From: Pedobacter miscanthi
GTDB taxonomy: Bacteria; Bacteroidota; Bacteroidia; Sphingobacteriales; Sphingobacteriaceae
Length of the DNA stretch: 64,000 bases
Assembly: GCF_003315595.1 (NCBI RefSeq)
Contig: NZ_QNQU01000002.1
Coordinates: 186,001-250,000 of the forward strand
Direction: 5' to 3'
Shown here: positions 44,619 to 52,720 of the stretch, piece by piece
Numbering within the stretch: the first letter of the stretch is position 1
Layout of the letters: every line of letters starts with the position of its first letter
The notes under the pieces: generated by a model
Databases searched by the model: none
What the model was told of the DNA's origin: nothing
What the model saw: only the letters and a program-made list of their open reading frames with translations
Program-made: the position numbers and the translations under genes

Positions 44619-45389
44619 ATGAGTGACAGTATTTTAATTATTGATGATAATGAAGATATCCTGGAGTTTCTTACCCAGGTGTTCGGCAATACCTATAAAT
44701 TGCACCTGGCCCTTAACGGTGAGCTTGCACAGGAAATTTTAAACGTAGAGATTATCGATCTTATTATTTCGGATGTGATGATGCCGGGGATTGATGGTTT
44801 TGAGCTTTGCGAACTGATTAAATCAAATGTAGAGTACTGCCACATCCCGATTATCCTCCTCACTTCTAAAAACACCTATAAAGCACATATCGAAGGTTTG
44901 GAAGTTGGGGCAGATCTTTACATTAAAAAGCCATTTTCGCCACAGCTTTTACGCCTGCAGGTAGCCAACCTGCTCCAGAACCGCGTAAAAATAAAAACCC
45001 ATTTTGCCAATGCTCCTTTCGAAGATGTACGCGTTATTGCAAACTCCAAAACGGAAGAAGCCTTTCTGAAACGGCTTGATGAATACATCCGTAAAAATAT
45101 CCAGGATCCTTATCTGGATATCGATCAGCTTGCCGACCACATGCACATGAGCCGCCCAACGCTTTACCGTAAGATTAAAGCCATCTCGGCCCTATCGCCC
45201 AAAGAACTGATTGATGTAACCCGGCTAAAAAAAGCGACCAAACTGATTGCGCAAAACGAATTCACTTTTTTCGAAATCGCGAAAATGGTGGGTTACAGCT
45301 CACAAAGCCTGTTCAATAAAAATTTCCTCCGGTATTTTAAGGTTCCGCCGCAGGAATATATGAATTCATTAAGCAAGGACACAGAATAA
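44619..45389 (+). CDS. Response regulator, REC plus AraC DNA-binding domain
   Basis: The 256-residue protein has a receiver domain (residues 1-125) with the acidic pocket IIDDNED, phospho-acceptor D52 in IISDVMMPG, LTSK and IKKPF, and a C-terminal AraC double HTH (about 150-250: IDQLADHMHMSRPTLYRKIKAISALSPKELI, FEIAKMVGYSSQSLFNKNFLRYF in parts). It is the partner of the kinase ending at 44616 and would activate the promoters carrying the shared 27-bp motif. Confidence 0.94.
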   Translation: MSDSILIIDDNEDILEFLTQVFGNTYKLHLALNGELAQEILNVEIIDLIISDVMMPGIDGFELCELIKSNVEYCHIPIILLTSKNTYKAHIEGLEVGADLYIKKPFSPQLLRLQVANLLQNRVKIKTHFANAPFEDVRVIANSKTEEAFLKRLDEYIRKNIQDPYLDIDQLADHMHMSRPTLYRKIKAISALSPKELIDVTRLKKATKLIAQNEFTFFEIAKMVGYSSQSLFNKNFLRYFKVPPQEYMNSLSKDTE

Positions 45390-45434
45390 GGAGTTTAGGT
45401 ATATCAGATTTTAATGTCGCTATAATTTAAAGAG

Positions 45435-45458
45435 AAGGTCTGTGCAGACACAGACCTT
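45435..45458. repeat. Perfect hairpin after the response regulator gene
   Basis: AAGGTCTGTG (45435-45444), loop CAGA and CACAGACCTT (45449-45458). A near copy (GTTCTGTGCGGACACAGACCTT, two parts TTCTGTG and CACAGACCTT) lies at about 45637-45658. No T-run follows, so it is a repeat-type hairpin and not a clear terminator. Confidence 0.5.
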
Positions 45459-45459
45459 G

Positions 45460-45615
45460 GTACTCAGGTGAGTTTAGGTGGCTAAGGTGGTCATTAAGAA
45501 AAATGCTGGTTGATGCAAAAGACCTATAAATACGTGGGCATTGGTATTTCACCATATAAGAAATATAAGAACATGTTAGCTTATATGCCCCTTAAATGTC
45601 TTATTTGGTAAAAAA
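45460..45615 (-). repeat. Dispersed AT-rich repeat, inverted copy
   Basis: Read on the minus strand this matches the repeats at 17311 and 50915: CCAAATAAGACATTTAAGGG, CATATAAGCTAACATGTTC, TTATATGGTGAAA and later CACCTTAGCCACCTAAACTC. Flanked on both sides by the TCTGTG...CACAGACCTT hairpins. Confidence 0.55.
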
Positions 45616-45682
45616 TAAAAGCAAATAGTAAAAAAAGTTCTGTGCGGACACAGACCTTCGCCTCAGCTAAATCCCCCCGATA

Positions 45683-45768
45683 CGTCATCTCGAGCGAAGT
45701 GCAACGTAGCGGAGAGATCTATCTCGAGATAGATCTCTCCGCTCCACTGCGTTTCGGTCGAGATGACG
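45683..45768. repeat. REP-like element with a perfect 34-bp palindrome
   Basis: Outer arms CGTCATCTCGA (45683-45693) and TCGAGATGACG (45758-45768) enclose a perfect 34-bp palindrome at 45709-45742 with half GCGGAGAGATCTATCTC. The family (CGTCATCTCGA..GAAG..GCGGAG..GAGATC) recurs in degenerate form at 50430-50490 and 50757-50817, and its ends resemble the short REP phrases elsewhere in the window. Confidence 0.7.
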
Positions 45769-45963
45769 GCCATTTTTATTAAAGTTTATCAATGGTAGCT
45801 TGTCAAATGACCTTACATAACACTATATAAAGCGTTTAGCAACCTGTTACGATTTTTCATCGGGACGCTCAACGTGACAAACCTTTGGAGAAGCTAATTT
45901 TATGATACAACCTCTTAATCATTTATCTAAATCTACACTAAATCAGTTGATATAAATAAATGC

Positions 45964-45990
45964 AAAAAATGCCCGGAATAATCCCGGGCA
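45964..45990 (-). terminator. Terminator of the Gfo/Idh/MocA operon
   Basis: On the minus strand TGCCCGG pairs with CCGGGCA (45984-45990 with 45970-45976), followed by six T (45964-45969). It lies about 20 bases after the stop at 46009. Confidence 0.85.
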
Positions 45991-46008
45991 CTTAATTGTT
46001 TGAGATTG

Positions 46009-47364
46009 TTAATATTTAAATACTTTACCCTCTACCATTACTTCTTTGCGGTTGGCATCAAAGGTGGCTTTCCCACCCGTACGCACGGCTGCGTTAGTCA
46101 TGATGTTTGCAATAGAGTGCTGGTAACCTGCTTCAACAGGAGCATTAGGTTCTTTTCTACTGCGGATACACTCCAGCCAGTTGCGCATGTGGTTTGAGCT
46201 GAGCACATCGGCACCCGTATTGGCCGAAGCTGCAGCAGCAGAAGGTGCTGCAAGTTTGATATCAGGCAATAAATTTGCTTTCATTTTCATGGCTGCAGCC
46301 GCCCTTTCGGTAAGGCCTCCATGCGGCGATATGGTATTCGTAATCAGGTTCAGTTCTCCGCCGTTCGAATAATAAATTTCGGCCGGTCTTTCATCACCAT
46401 TATGCATCCTGGAGGTAAATACAACCTGGAAGCCTTTTGTCAAATCATCCAGCGGACCATAATCAAACACAGCCGTTGTGGTATCCCAGTTCCGCCGGCC
46501 ATCTTTCCATTGGTAAATACCACCATTAGCCGTCACACTGCGCGGGTGGGATAAACCGGTAAACCAGTGTACGGTATCTATCTGGTGACTCATCCATTGT
46601 CCGGGCATGCCCGATGAATACGGCCAGAACAAGCGGTATTCGAGGTATATCCTGGGATCAAATGCTTCGTAAGGGCGATTCAGCAGAAATCTTTTCCAGT
46701 CTGTATCCTGCTCTTTCAGTTTGGCCACCAGATCCGGACGACGCCAACGCCCCGGCTGGTTTACATTCCAGCTCAGCTCCACCATGGTAATATCGCCAAA
46801 TTTACCGGCTTTGATAAAATCGGCTGCTGCCTGGTAATTCTGTCCGCTACGGCGCTGCGAACCGATCTGCAAAATCTGTTTCGATGACCTTACTGCTTTT
46901 AATGCGGCATTGGCATCATCCATAGTTTCGGCAAAAGGCTTTTCGCAATAAACATCTTTTTTATGGTTAACTGCTTCGATGGCATGTTGTGCATGGGCAA
47001 AATCAGGCGTGCTGATGATTACCGCATCAAGATCTTTTAATGCGTAAAGTTCATCGTTGTTTTTACAGGAGGTAATGCCATGACCGATTTTCTTACTGAT
47101 ATAATCGGCACCTAAATTTCGCCGGTAATTCCACAGATCGGAAAGTGCAACAATGTCGAAATTCAGTTCTTTGTTATGGTTTAAAAAGCAGGGAAACAGT
47201 GTATCCTTAAACCTGTCGGAAAAACCGACTACGCCTACCCTTACCCTATCGTTGGCACCAATGATACTGGCATAACTTTTTGCCGACATGCCCATGGTAC
47301 CTACATAAGTTCCGGCAGCGGCAATAGCGGCCTTTTTTATAAAATCTCTTCTCGAATTTTCCAT
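46009..47364 (-). CDS. Gfo/Idh/MocA family oxidoreductase with Tat signal
   Basis: The 451-residue protein has a twin-arginine signal (SRRDFIKKAAIAAAG) and an NAD-binding Rossmann fold (VRVGVVGFSDRF, VIISTPDFAHAQHAIEAV, VYCEKPFAETMDDA), then the GFO_IDH_MocA C-terminal domain (about 190-440: SQRRSGQNYQAA, WMSHQIDTVHWF). It probably oxidises a glycoside at C3 in the periplasm to a 3-keto sugar. The DUF1080 enzyme encoded 3 bases upstream would cleave that intermediate. Confidence 0.9.
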   Translation of the reverse strand: MENSRRDFIKKAAIAAAGTYVGTMGMSAKSYASIIGANDRVRVGVVGFSDRFKDTLFPCFLNHNKELNFDIVALSDLWNYRRNLGADYISKKIGHGITSCKNNDELYALKDLDAVIISTPDFAHAQHAIEAVNHKKDVYCEKPFAETMDDANAALKAVRSSKQILQIGSQRRSGQNYQAAADFIKAGKFGDITMVELSWNVNQPGRWRRPDLVAKLKEQDTDWKRFLLNRPYEAFDPRIYLEYRLFWPYSSGMPGQWMSHQIDTVHWFTGLSHPRSVTANGGIYQWKDGRRNWDTTTAVFDYGPLDDLTKGFQVVFTSRMHNGDERPAEIYYSNGGELNLITNTISPHGGLTERAAAAMKMKANLLPDIKLAAPSAAAASANTGADVLSSNHMRNWLECIRSRKEPNAPVEAGYQHSIANIMTNAAVRTGGKATFDANRKEVMVEGKVFKY

Positions 47365-47367
47365 AAC

Positions 47368-48105
47368 CTATTTAAGTACTTTTATTTTAATGTTTTTATA
47401 CGAAACCTGGTTGCCATGATCCTGCAAAAGGATATGCCCCTTAGGTGCTTCGCCAAAGTTTTTCCATACTTTATATTTACTTCCGGCTACCAGTTTTTTG
47501 AAAGCATCCGATCCACGTTCGTATTCTACCACTTTTACACCGTTTAACCAATGCTCTACGTGGTTGTTGGGATAAACCCTTACTTCGCCGCTGTTCCATT
47601 CGCCTATCGGCCTGATTACCGATGCCGGTTTATTGGCCGGAATAAGATCATATAACGAACCAAGTTTACGGTTTCCGTTTTTGCCCAGTTTGGCATCAGG
47701 ATGTTTTTCATCATCAAGCACCTGAAACTCGAGGCCAATGCCCGACATGTTGGTCTTTTCTTCTTCCGTTACAAAATATTTTACGCCACTGTTGGCACCT
47801 TCGCTAAGTTTAAAATCGAATTTCAATATAAATGCCGAGTATTGCTCTCTGGTAACAATATCGCCACCTGATCCCTGCTCCTGTCCGTTTGAAGCCTTAA
47901 CGGTTAGGATACCATCCTTAGCTTCCCATCCTTTTGCAGGGAACTGTTCTTTAAATATTGCACGCCAGCCCGTACCATCCTTACCATTCCAGAGCAGTTT
48001 AAAACCTTCCTTTTTTTCTGCCTTGCTGAGTATATTCTGAGCAGAAGCAAAATTTATGGCGAAAAAGCCCAATAATAGCGTGTAAATTAACCTGTAGTTT
48101 TTCAT
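47368..48105 (-). CDS. DUF1080 (3-keto-disaccharide hydrolase family) protein
   Basis: A secreted 245-residue protein (signal peptide ending NFASAQ) with a DUF1080 concanavalin-like sandwich: GFKLLWNGKDGTGWRA, LTVKASNGQEQGSGGDIVT, FDFKLSEGANSGVKYF, LEFQVLDDEKHPDAKLG, WNSGEVRVYPNNHVEHWLNG. Members characterised as 3-keto-glycoside hydrolases cleave the glycosidic bond after C3 oxidation, which fits the adjacent oxidoreductase gene. First gene of a two-gene operon with a motif-bearing promoter. Confidence 0.9.
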   Translation of the reverse strand: MKNYRLIYTLLLGFFAINFASAQNILSKAEKKEGFKLLWNGKDGTGWRAIFKEQFPAKGWEAKDGILTVKASNGQEQGSGGDIVTREQYSAFILKFDFKLSEGANSGVKYFVTEEEKTNMSGIGLEFQVLDDEKHPDAKLGKNGNRKLGSLYDLIPANKPASVIRPIGEWNSGEVRVYPNNHVEHWLNGVKVVEYERGSDAFKKLVAGSKYKVWKNFGEAPKGHILLQDHGNQVSYKNIKIKVLK

Positions 48106-48617
48106 TCAATTTAATTTTATAGTGATTGTTTATGTGTTTGAAGATTCGTTTGTATCTATTTGTTTAGCAAATGGCCAAAGCATTTAAAGCTGAGGGATTA
48201 ATCAGGGTTTGATTAATACTGATCTGCCCGGCGCCACGGCATTTCCAATATGAGTGCATGTTTATAATTGGTTATCATGCCAAAGTAAGCCAATGGGCTT
48301 TGTAAAATATGTTCAATTTATTGTTGATTTGTCTCATTTTACCCAGACAAAAACCGGAAAAGAATTGCATCATCAGATAAAAAAAAGCTAAAAAAAACAC
48401 AGCGGTGCGGCTGCAGCAAACAAACAAACTATTAAAAATCAATATTTTACAAGATTTCAAACAATTAAGCAGCAGGAAATCATCGTCGTGCAGCCCTTGC
48501 CAAAACCATCCTTCTGGGCACGTACTTCAGTTGCTGTGCCAGTTCCTGCATCTATATAATTGTTTATTTTCGGAGAAATAACCAAATATCTAAAACACCA
48601 TTTACCTCTATACATAC
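48106..48617. other. Divergent intergenic region of the keto-sugar and GH43 genes
   Basis: 512 bases with no gene. It holds motif promoter B (48281-48336) for the minus-strand operon. The part near the GH43 start (48337-48617) is AT-rich and shows no second motif copy or strong promoter to my reading. Confidence 0.5.
48281..48336 (-). promoter_or_regulatory. HTCS-type promoter B
   Basis: On the minus strand TACTTTG (48281-48287) lies exactly 22 bases after a 27-bp box at 48310-48336, which matches the promoter C box at 25 of 27 positions. It drives the DUF1080/oxidoreductase pair; the leader to the start at 48105 is about 170 bases. Confidence 0.7.
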
Positions 48618-50303
48618 ATGATCAGTTTCCGATTATCTCCAGGATATTTAGCATCACATCAGCCAGGTTTAAGCTTTTTACATCCATTAAGCACCTGGGT
48701 AATCTGTTTGTTATTCAGCCTTTGCCTCATTTCGTGTGGAATCAAAAAAACACAACCTGCAAATCATACCACCGAAATTACGGGCAGTGCGCTGGTAAAC
48801 CCTGCCCTTCCGGGCGATAATCCAGATCCTTCCATTATCAGGGTGGGTAATGTATATTATGCCACATCTACCACAAACGAATGGGCACCCTATTTTACCA
48901 TCTATAAATCAACCGATCTTAAAAACTGGAAACTGATTAACCATGTTTTCCCGGAGGGACTTAAGGACATGAAAAACCAATGGGGTGAGAATAATTTCTG
49001 GGCTTCGGAGCTGGTTTATGATGCAAAACAAAACCGTATTTATGCCTATTATACGGCGCATAACAGGGAAACTAAAGGAAACCCGGGTTTACAATGCGGC
49101 ATTGCCTGGATTGATGCCAATAAAATTGAAAGCGGGAAATTTACCGACAATGGGCCGGTAATTATCGAAGACGAATGCGGGGCAATAGATGCCTTTGAAT
49201 TACAGTTTAAGGGTAAAATTTATGCTTTCTGGAAAAACGACGGTAACGGCTGTGGTAAAGAAAGCTGGATATGGAAACAGGAAATAAACGAAAGCCGGAC
49301 CAAACTACTCGGACAAAAAAGCAAGGTATTTACCAACGATCAGCCATGGGAAACCGGACTGGTTGAGGGTGCCTGTTTTTTTAGCCAGGGTGAATATATT
49401 TACAGTCTGTACTCTGTTGGTGGCTGCTGCGATGCTAAATGCAATTATAAAACGGGGATTGCACGCACCAAAGATCTTTCTACAGGTGTTTGGGAGAAAT
49501 ACAATAATAACCCGGTTATGGTAAGTACCGATAAATGGAACTGTCCGGGGCATGGCACGGTGGTAAAATCAGCCGACGACCGTTTGTTTATGTTATACCA
49601 CGCTTTTAATAAGGATTACGACGTTTTTGTAGGCAGAGAGGGCGTGATAGAAGAACTGAAAACCGGTACCGACGGCTGGCCTATGCTGCACAATGCCACG
49701 GTACCAAACCGGCCTAAAGCCGAACTCGATTTTGCCGATAACTTTGAAAATGATAAAAAACTAAATCTTGTATGGCAATGGCCATCAAAATCGCAAAGGC
49801 CGGCCATGTCTTTTTCAAAAGGGCTTAAACTGGTCGCTTCTGATGATAACCACGCATTGGGTACTTTTTTAGGGCAATACATTAAAACGGTAAACTTCGA
49901 TATCACCGCAAAAATAGATCCCGGCAATGTAAACACCGGAATATGTTTAGGCGGAGCGATTTTTAAAAGCAAATGGCCGGGAGAACTTGGTGGAATAGGC
50001 ATCAGCGCATCGAAAGAAGGTTTCATAATTTTCGACAATTTTGAAGGCAGTTATACCGTATTAAAAGAAACCAGGGTAAGTTTAAATGCACCGGTAGAAT
50101 TAAAAATGCAGATCAGCGATAATGGCAAACAGATTGATTTTCTTTATAAAAAAGATGGAGAAGATTGGTTTAACCTCTACCATACTTCTTTTTCGGCGGC
50201 CAAATATGTGCCCTGGGGCATGGGGTACAGGGCAGGCATTGTAGTAAAAGGCAGTCCATCGCAAACAGGCTCTTTCAGGAGTTTTGAGATTAAAAATAAC
50301 TGA
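48618..50303 (+). CDS. GH43 family glycoside hydrolase lipoprotein
   Basis: The 561-residue protein has a signal with lipobox LCLISC (cysteine near residue 40; the leader is unusually long, so a later start is possible). The five-bladed GH43 propeller follows, from GDNPDPSIIRVGNVYYATSTT through DECGAIDAFELQF, ETGLVEGACFF and HGTVVKSADDRLFMLYHAF, with the catalytic D of NPDPS and E of VEGA recognisable. The C-terminal beta-sandwich (about residues 375-560) resembles DUF1349-type concanavalin domains. Alpha-L-arabinofuranosidase or beta-xylosidase activities are typical of the family. Surface-exposed lipoprotein. Confidence 0.88.
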   Translation: MISFRLSPGYLASHQPGLSFLHPLSTWVICLLFSLCLISCGIKKTQPANHTTEITGSALVNPALPGDNPDPSIIRVGNVYYATSTTNEWAPYFTIYKSTDLKNWKLINHVFPEGLKDMKNQWGENNFWASELVYDAKQNRIYAYYTAHNRETKGNPGLQCGIAWIDANKIESGKFTDNGPVIIEDECGAIDAFELQFKGKIYAFWKNDGNGCGKESWIWKQEINESRTKLLGQKSKVFTNDQPWETGLVEGACFFSQGEYIYSLYSVGGCCDAKCNYKTGIARTKDLSTGVWEKYNNNPVMVSTDKWNCPGHGTVVKSADDRLFMLYHAFNKDYDVFVGREGVIEELKTGTDGWPMLHNATVPNRPKAELDFADNFENDKKLNLVWQWPSKSQRPAMSFSKGLKLVASDDNHALGTFLGQYIKTVNFDITAKIDPGNVNTGICLGGAIFKSKWPGELGGIGISASKEGFIIFDNFEGSYTVLKETRVSLNAPVELKMQISDNGKQIDFLYKKDGEDWFNLYHTSFSAAKYVPWGMGYRAGIVVKGSPSQTGSFRSFEIKNN

Positions 50304-50341
50304 TGTTGATGTACCATGCGTTGCGGTTTACCTTCAGGTCC

Positions 50342-50374
50342 AGAGCAGTCAAGTTTTTAAAACTTGACTGCTCT
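50342..50374 (+). terminator. Perfect hairpin after GH43
   Basis: AGAGCAGTCAAGTTTT (50342-50357), one T, then its exact complement (50359-50374). It lies 38 bases after the GH43 stop. It is also the first part of a duplicated 175-bp unit. Confidence 0.6.
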
Positions 50375-50516
50375 TATATAACCGAAAGATCCTTCGACTA
50401 CGCTCAGGATGACAGCTCCCAATAGAAAACGTCATCTCGACCGAAGCATCGCGGAGTGGAGAGATCTATCTCGGGATAGATTTAGCCTCGCTGAGCACTG
50501 CGTGGTTCTCGGCTTC
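50342..50516 (+). repeat. 175-bp repeat unit, copy 1
   Basis: Runs without gaps against copy 2 at 50669-50843 (constant offset 327). It comprises a hairpin, a CCTTCGACTACGCTCAGGAT phrase and a degenerate REP-like arm (CGTCATCTCGACCGAAGC, GGAGAGATCTATCTCGGGAT). Confidence 0.7.
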
Positions 50517-50668
50517 GTTACCCATGTAAAATTGGGACAAGTTACGTTCCGCTCGAATGAAAGTGTTTTTTGAGCGTACGTATTAACCTCTCTTTCACTC
50601 AAATCTGGTTTTATCCGATAATTTATTCCTCAGGAAGACAATTCCAATTCGATCCTGTTTCTCGCTCC
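50517..50668. other. Spacer between the two 175-bp repeats
   Basis: 150 bases of unrelated AT-rich DNA; a 78-codon plus-strand frame running from here into copy 2 is made of repeat sequence and is not credible as a protein. Confidence 0.4.
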
Positions 50669-50843
50669 AGAGAAGTCAAGTTTTTAAAACTTGACTTCTC
50701 TTATATAATCGAAAGAGCCTTCGACTACGCTCAGGATGACAACTCCCAACAAAAAACGTCATCTCGACCGAAGCATCGCGGAGTGGAGAGATCTATCTCG
50801 GGATAGATTTAACTTCGCTGAGCACTGCGTGGTTCCCGGCTTC
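50669..50843 (+). repeat. 175-bp repeat unit, copy 2 (hairpin covaries)
   Basis: The hairpin AGAGAAGTCAAGTTTT...ends CTTGACTTCTCT. Compared with copy 1 the fifth base of the left arm changes C to A and its partner in the right arm changes G to T, so pairing is preserved. Further differences are scattered single bases. Confidence 0.7.
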
Positions 50844-50907
50844 TCTTCAGCCGATAGCTATCGCGTCCGCCCGAAATGCGCTCACCTAAACCGTTAACAA
50901 TCAAATT

Positions 50908-51120
50908 CTTTTTTTCACCATATAAGACATTTAAGGGCATATAAGCTTACATGGTTCTTATATTACATTCATGGTTAATCAGAATACAAGCTTACAAAAA
51001 CGGATGTATAATAGCTTAGGTGTTCTCAGGTGACTTAGGTGGTAGATTAAATTTAAGCTGTTTATTTTTTAACGACTACCTTAAACATCTTAACTCACCT
51101 AAGTTTAACAAACTGCCAAA
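50908..51120 (+). repeat. Dispersed AT-rich repeat, third copy
   Basis: CACCATATAAGACATTTAAG, CATATAAGCTTACATGGTTC, AGCTTAGGTGTTCTCAGGTG and CACCTAAGTTTA match the copies at 17311-17520 and (inverted) 45460-45615. Confidence 0.6.
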
Positions 51121-51170
51121 TATTATTGGAACAAAAGGTGTTCACGAAGTACTAATCCGAACTCCCGAAG

Positions 51171-51590
51171 TAAAAAAGCTACTGTTGAAACAGAAAAAAG
51201 TACTCGGAAAGTAGAAAAAGGTACTCCAGAAGTACTAAGCTGAAGTACAAAAAGCTACTCCCAGAGAACAATTAAATAGCTTCGGAAGTAGAAAAAGGTA
51301 CTCCGGAAGTACTAAGCCGAACTACTGAAGTACTAAAAGCTACTGCCGGAATACAATTAAAGAGCTTTGGAAGTAGAAAAAGGTACTCCGGAAGTACTAA
51401 GCCGAACTGCTGAAGTACTAAAAGCTACTCCCGGAGAACAATTAAAGTGCTTCGGTAGTACAAAAAGGTACTCCGGAAGTACTAAGCCGAACTATTGAAG
51501 TACTAAAAGCTACTCCCGGAGAACAATTAAATAGCTTAGGTAGTACAAAAAGGTACTCCGGAAGTACTAAGCCGAACTGCCGAAGTGCAT
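51171..51590 (+). repeat. Non-coding tandem array, 85-bp period
   Basis: The core AAAAAGGTACTCC recurs at 51215, 51292, 51377, 51462 and 51547, spacing 77, 85, 85 and 85. The first unit is short by a single 8-base deletion. Each unit holds GTACTCCGGAAGTACTAAG, a second GAAGTACTAAAAGCTACT part, and GAACAATTAAA. 85 is not a multiple of 3 and stops occur in all frames, so it is not protein-coding. Confidence 0.85.
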
Positions 51591-51638
51591 TTATCAAGGT
51601 CTGTTCAATACACAGTGTAATTGATTAAACCTATCCAC

Positions 51639-51672
51639 AAAAAAAGGGCTGCACAGAAATTGCCGGCAGCCC
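51639..51672 (-). terminator. Terminator of the NHL/SusCD operon
   Basis: On the minus strand GGGCTGC pairs with GCAGCCC (51666-51672 with 51646-51652), followed by seven T (51639-51645). It lies about 30 bases after the lipoprotein stop at 51703. Confidence 0.85.
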
Positions 51673-51702
51673 TGAACCAAATGTTACAGGCAGATTTTTA
51701 TT

Positions 51703-52701
51703 TTACCATTGGATCTGCTGATCCTCGTCGGGTATCAATGTATTCAGATCGCGCTGCATTGATAATGTACCTTCCACTTTGTATTTCAGCCGCTGCCCCG
51801 GTACGGTGGTATAATCCTCAAACTCGTAAGAAAGAAAAAGTGTGGTATACACATGTTTCAGGTAGGGCAGTTTTGCATCTTTGGCTTCATCCCTGGTGTA
51901 ATAAGACTGCGCTGTACCCAGCTTAAATTTATTCTCGGGATTATCGCTCCATATTTCCAGTTTTTTCTTCTGGATATCGATATTATCATTCGTAAACCTG
52001 ATAAATACCTTATATTTTTTGCGGTCGAGGTAGTCGATGTCCCTGATTCCGGCATAGAGGAATATGGTTTTATCATCTACCACAAAGGTACGGTGTGTAT
52101 TAAGGGTTAAAGGTTCGGTATCTCCATCCAGAAAAATCTTGTACAGGGTGCCACCATATTCGCCCGAATAATCATTAAACGGCGTAATGCGTAACATTGT
52201 TCTCCGGTAATATTTATTCGGGTTGGCCTGGTAATCATAAGCAGGATCGCTTAAAATCTGCAGGGGCAATACCCATTTATCAGCCTGATCGAGGTCTCCA
52301 AGCTTAAAATCAATGGGCACCGTTACCGTGCTCACCCCTGCCGGCACATCAGCCGTTTGGGGCATGGTATAATAATTATCGGTGAGCTGTTTAAAATACA
52401 GTTCCTGGCGGTGGCCATATTGTTCCTGGTTTAAACGGGCCAGTGTATCAGGATCCAGACCAATGTGTATGGTGCGGTTTTTAGCATTAGGTGTTGAGCC
52501 GCTGATGATAATGGGCAGGTTAAAGCGTACCTTGCCCTGGGCATTATAACGGACATAACACCAGGTTACGCCCTGGGCAGTAGGGTTCGACTTAAACGAT
52601 GCCATCTGTACGAACTGTTCGTCTTTCCATTCATCATTACATGAAACAAAGCATGCTGCTGTTGTTATCAGTAAAAGTAGTATATATAAGTTCCTTTTCA
52701 T
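51703..52701 (-). CDS. Surface lipoprotein, DUF1735/DUF4973-like
   Basis: A 332-residue lipoprotein (lipobox near TTAACFVSC, residue 21). The N-terminal half (WCYVRYNAQGKVRFNLPIIISGSTPN, then a strand-rich part with VPAGVSTVTVPIDF) looks like DUF1735 and the rest like DUF4973 (YSGEYGGTLYKIFLDGD, GTLSMQRDLNTLIP). Both are found in glycan-binding lipoproteins at the ends of SusCD operons. It probably assists glycan capture on the surface. Last gene of the NHL/SusC/SusD operon. Confidence 0.72.
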   Translation of the reverse strand: MKRNLYILLLLITTAACFVSCNDEWKDEQFVQMASFKSNPTAQGVTWCYVRYNAQGKVRFNLPIIISGSTPNAKNRTIHIGLDPDTLARLNQEQYGHRQELYFKQLTDNYYTMPQTADVPAGVSTVTVPIDFKLGDLDQADKWVLPLQILSDPAYDYQANPNKYYRRTMLRITPFNDYSGEYGGTLYKIFLDGDTEPLTLNTHRTFVVDDKTIFLYAGIRDIDYLDRKKYKVFIRFTNDNIDIQKKKLEIWSDNPENKFKLGTAQSYYTRDEAKDAKLPYLKHVYTTLFLSYEFEDYTTVPGQRLKYKVEGTLSMQRDLNTLIPDEDQQIQW

Positions 52702-52720
52702 TGCTGCAGATTAAATTCGG

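Noticed and set aside
45435..45660. Insertion sequence or small mobile element bounded by the CTGTG hairpins
   Set aside because: No transposase, target duplication or terminal inverted repeat beyond the hairpins; treated as a dispersed repeat.
50570..50806. Plus-strand frame of 78 codons
   Set aside because: It ends within the duplicated 175-bp repeat and encodes repeat-derived phrases (SRPKHRGVERSI).
51020..51214. 64-codon frame at the start of the tandem array
   Set aside because: It is formed from the dispersed repeat and the first 85-bp unit; the unit length is not a codon multiple.
51171..51590. CRISPR array
   Set aside because: The 85-bp units are contiguous repeats with no variable spacers, and there are no cas genes.
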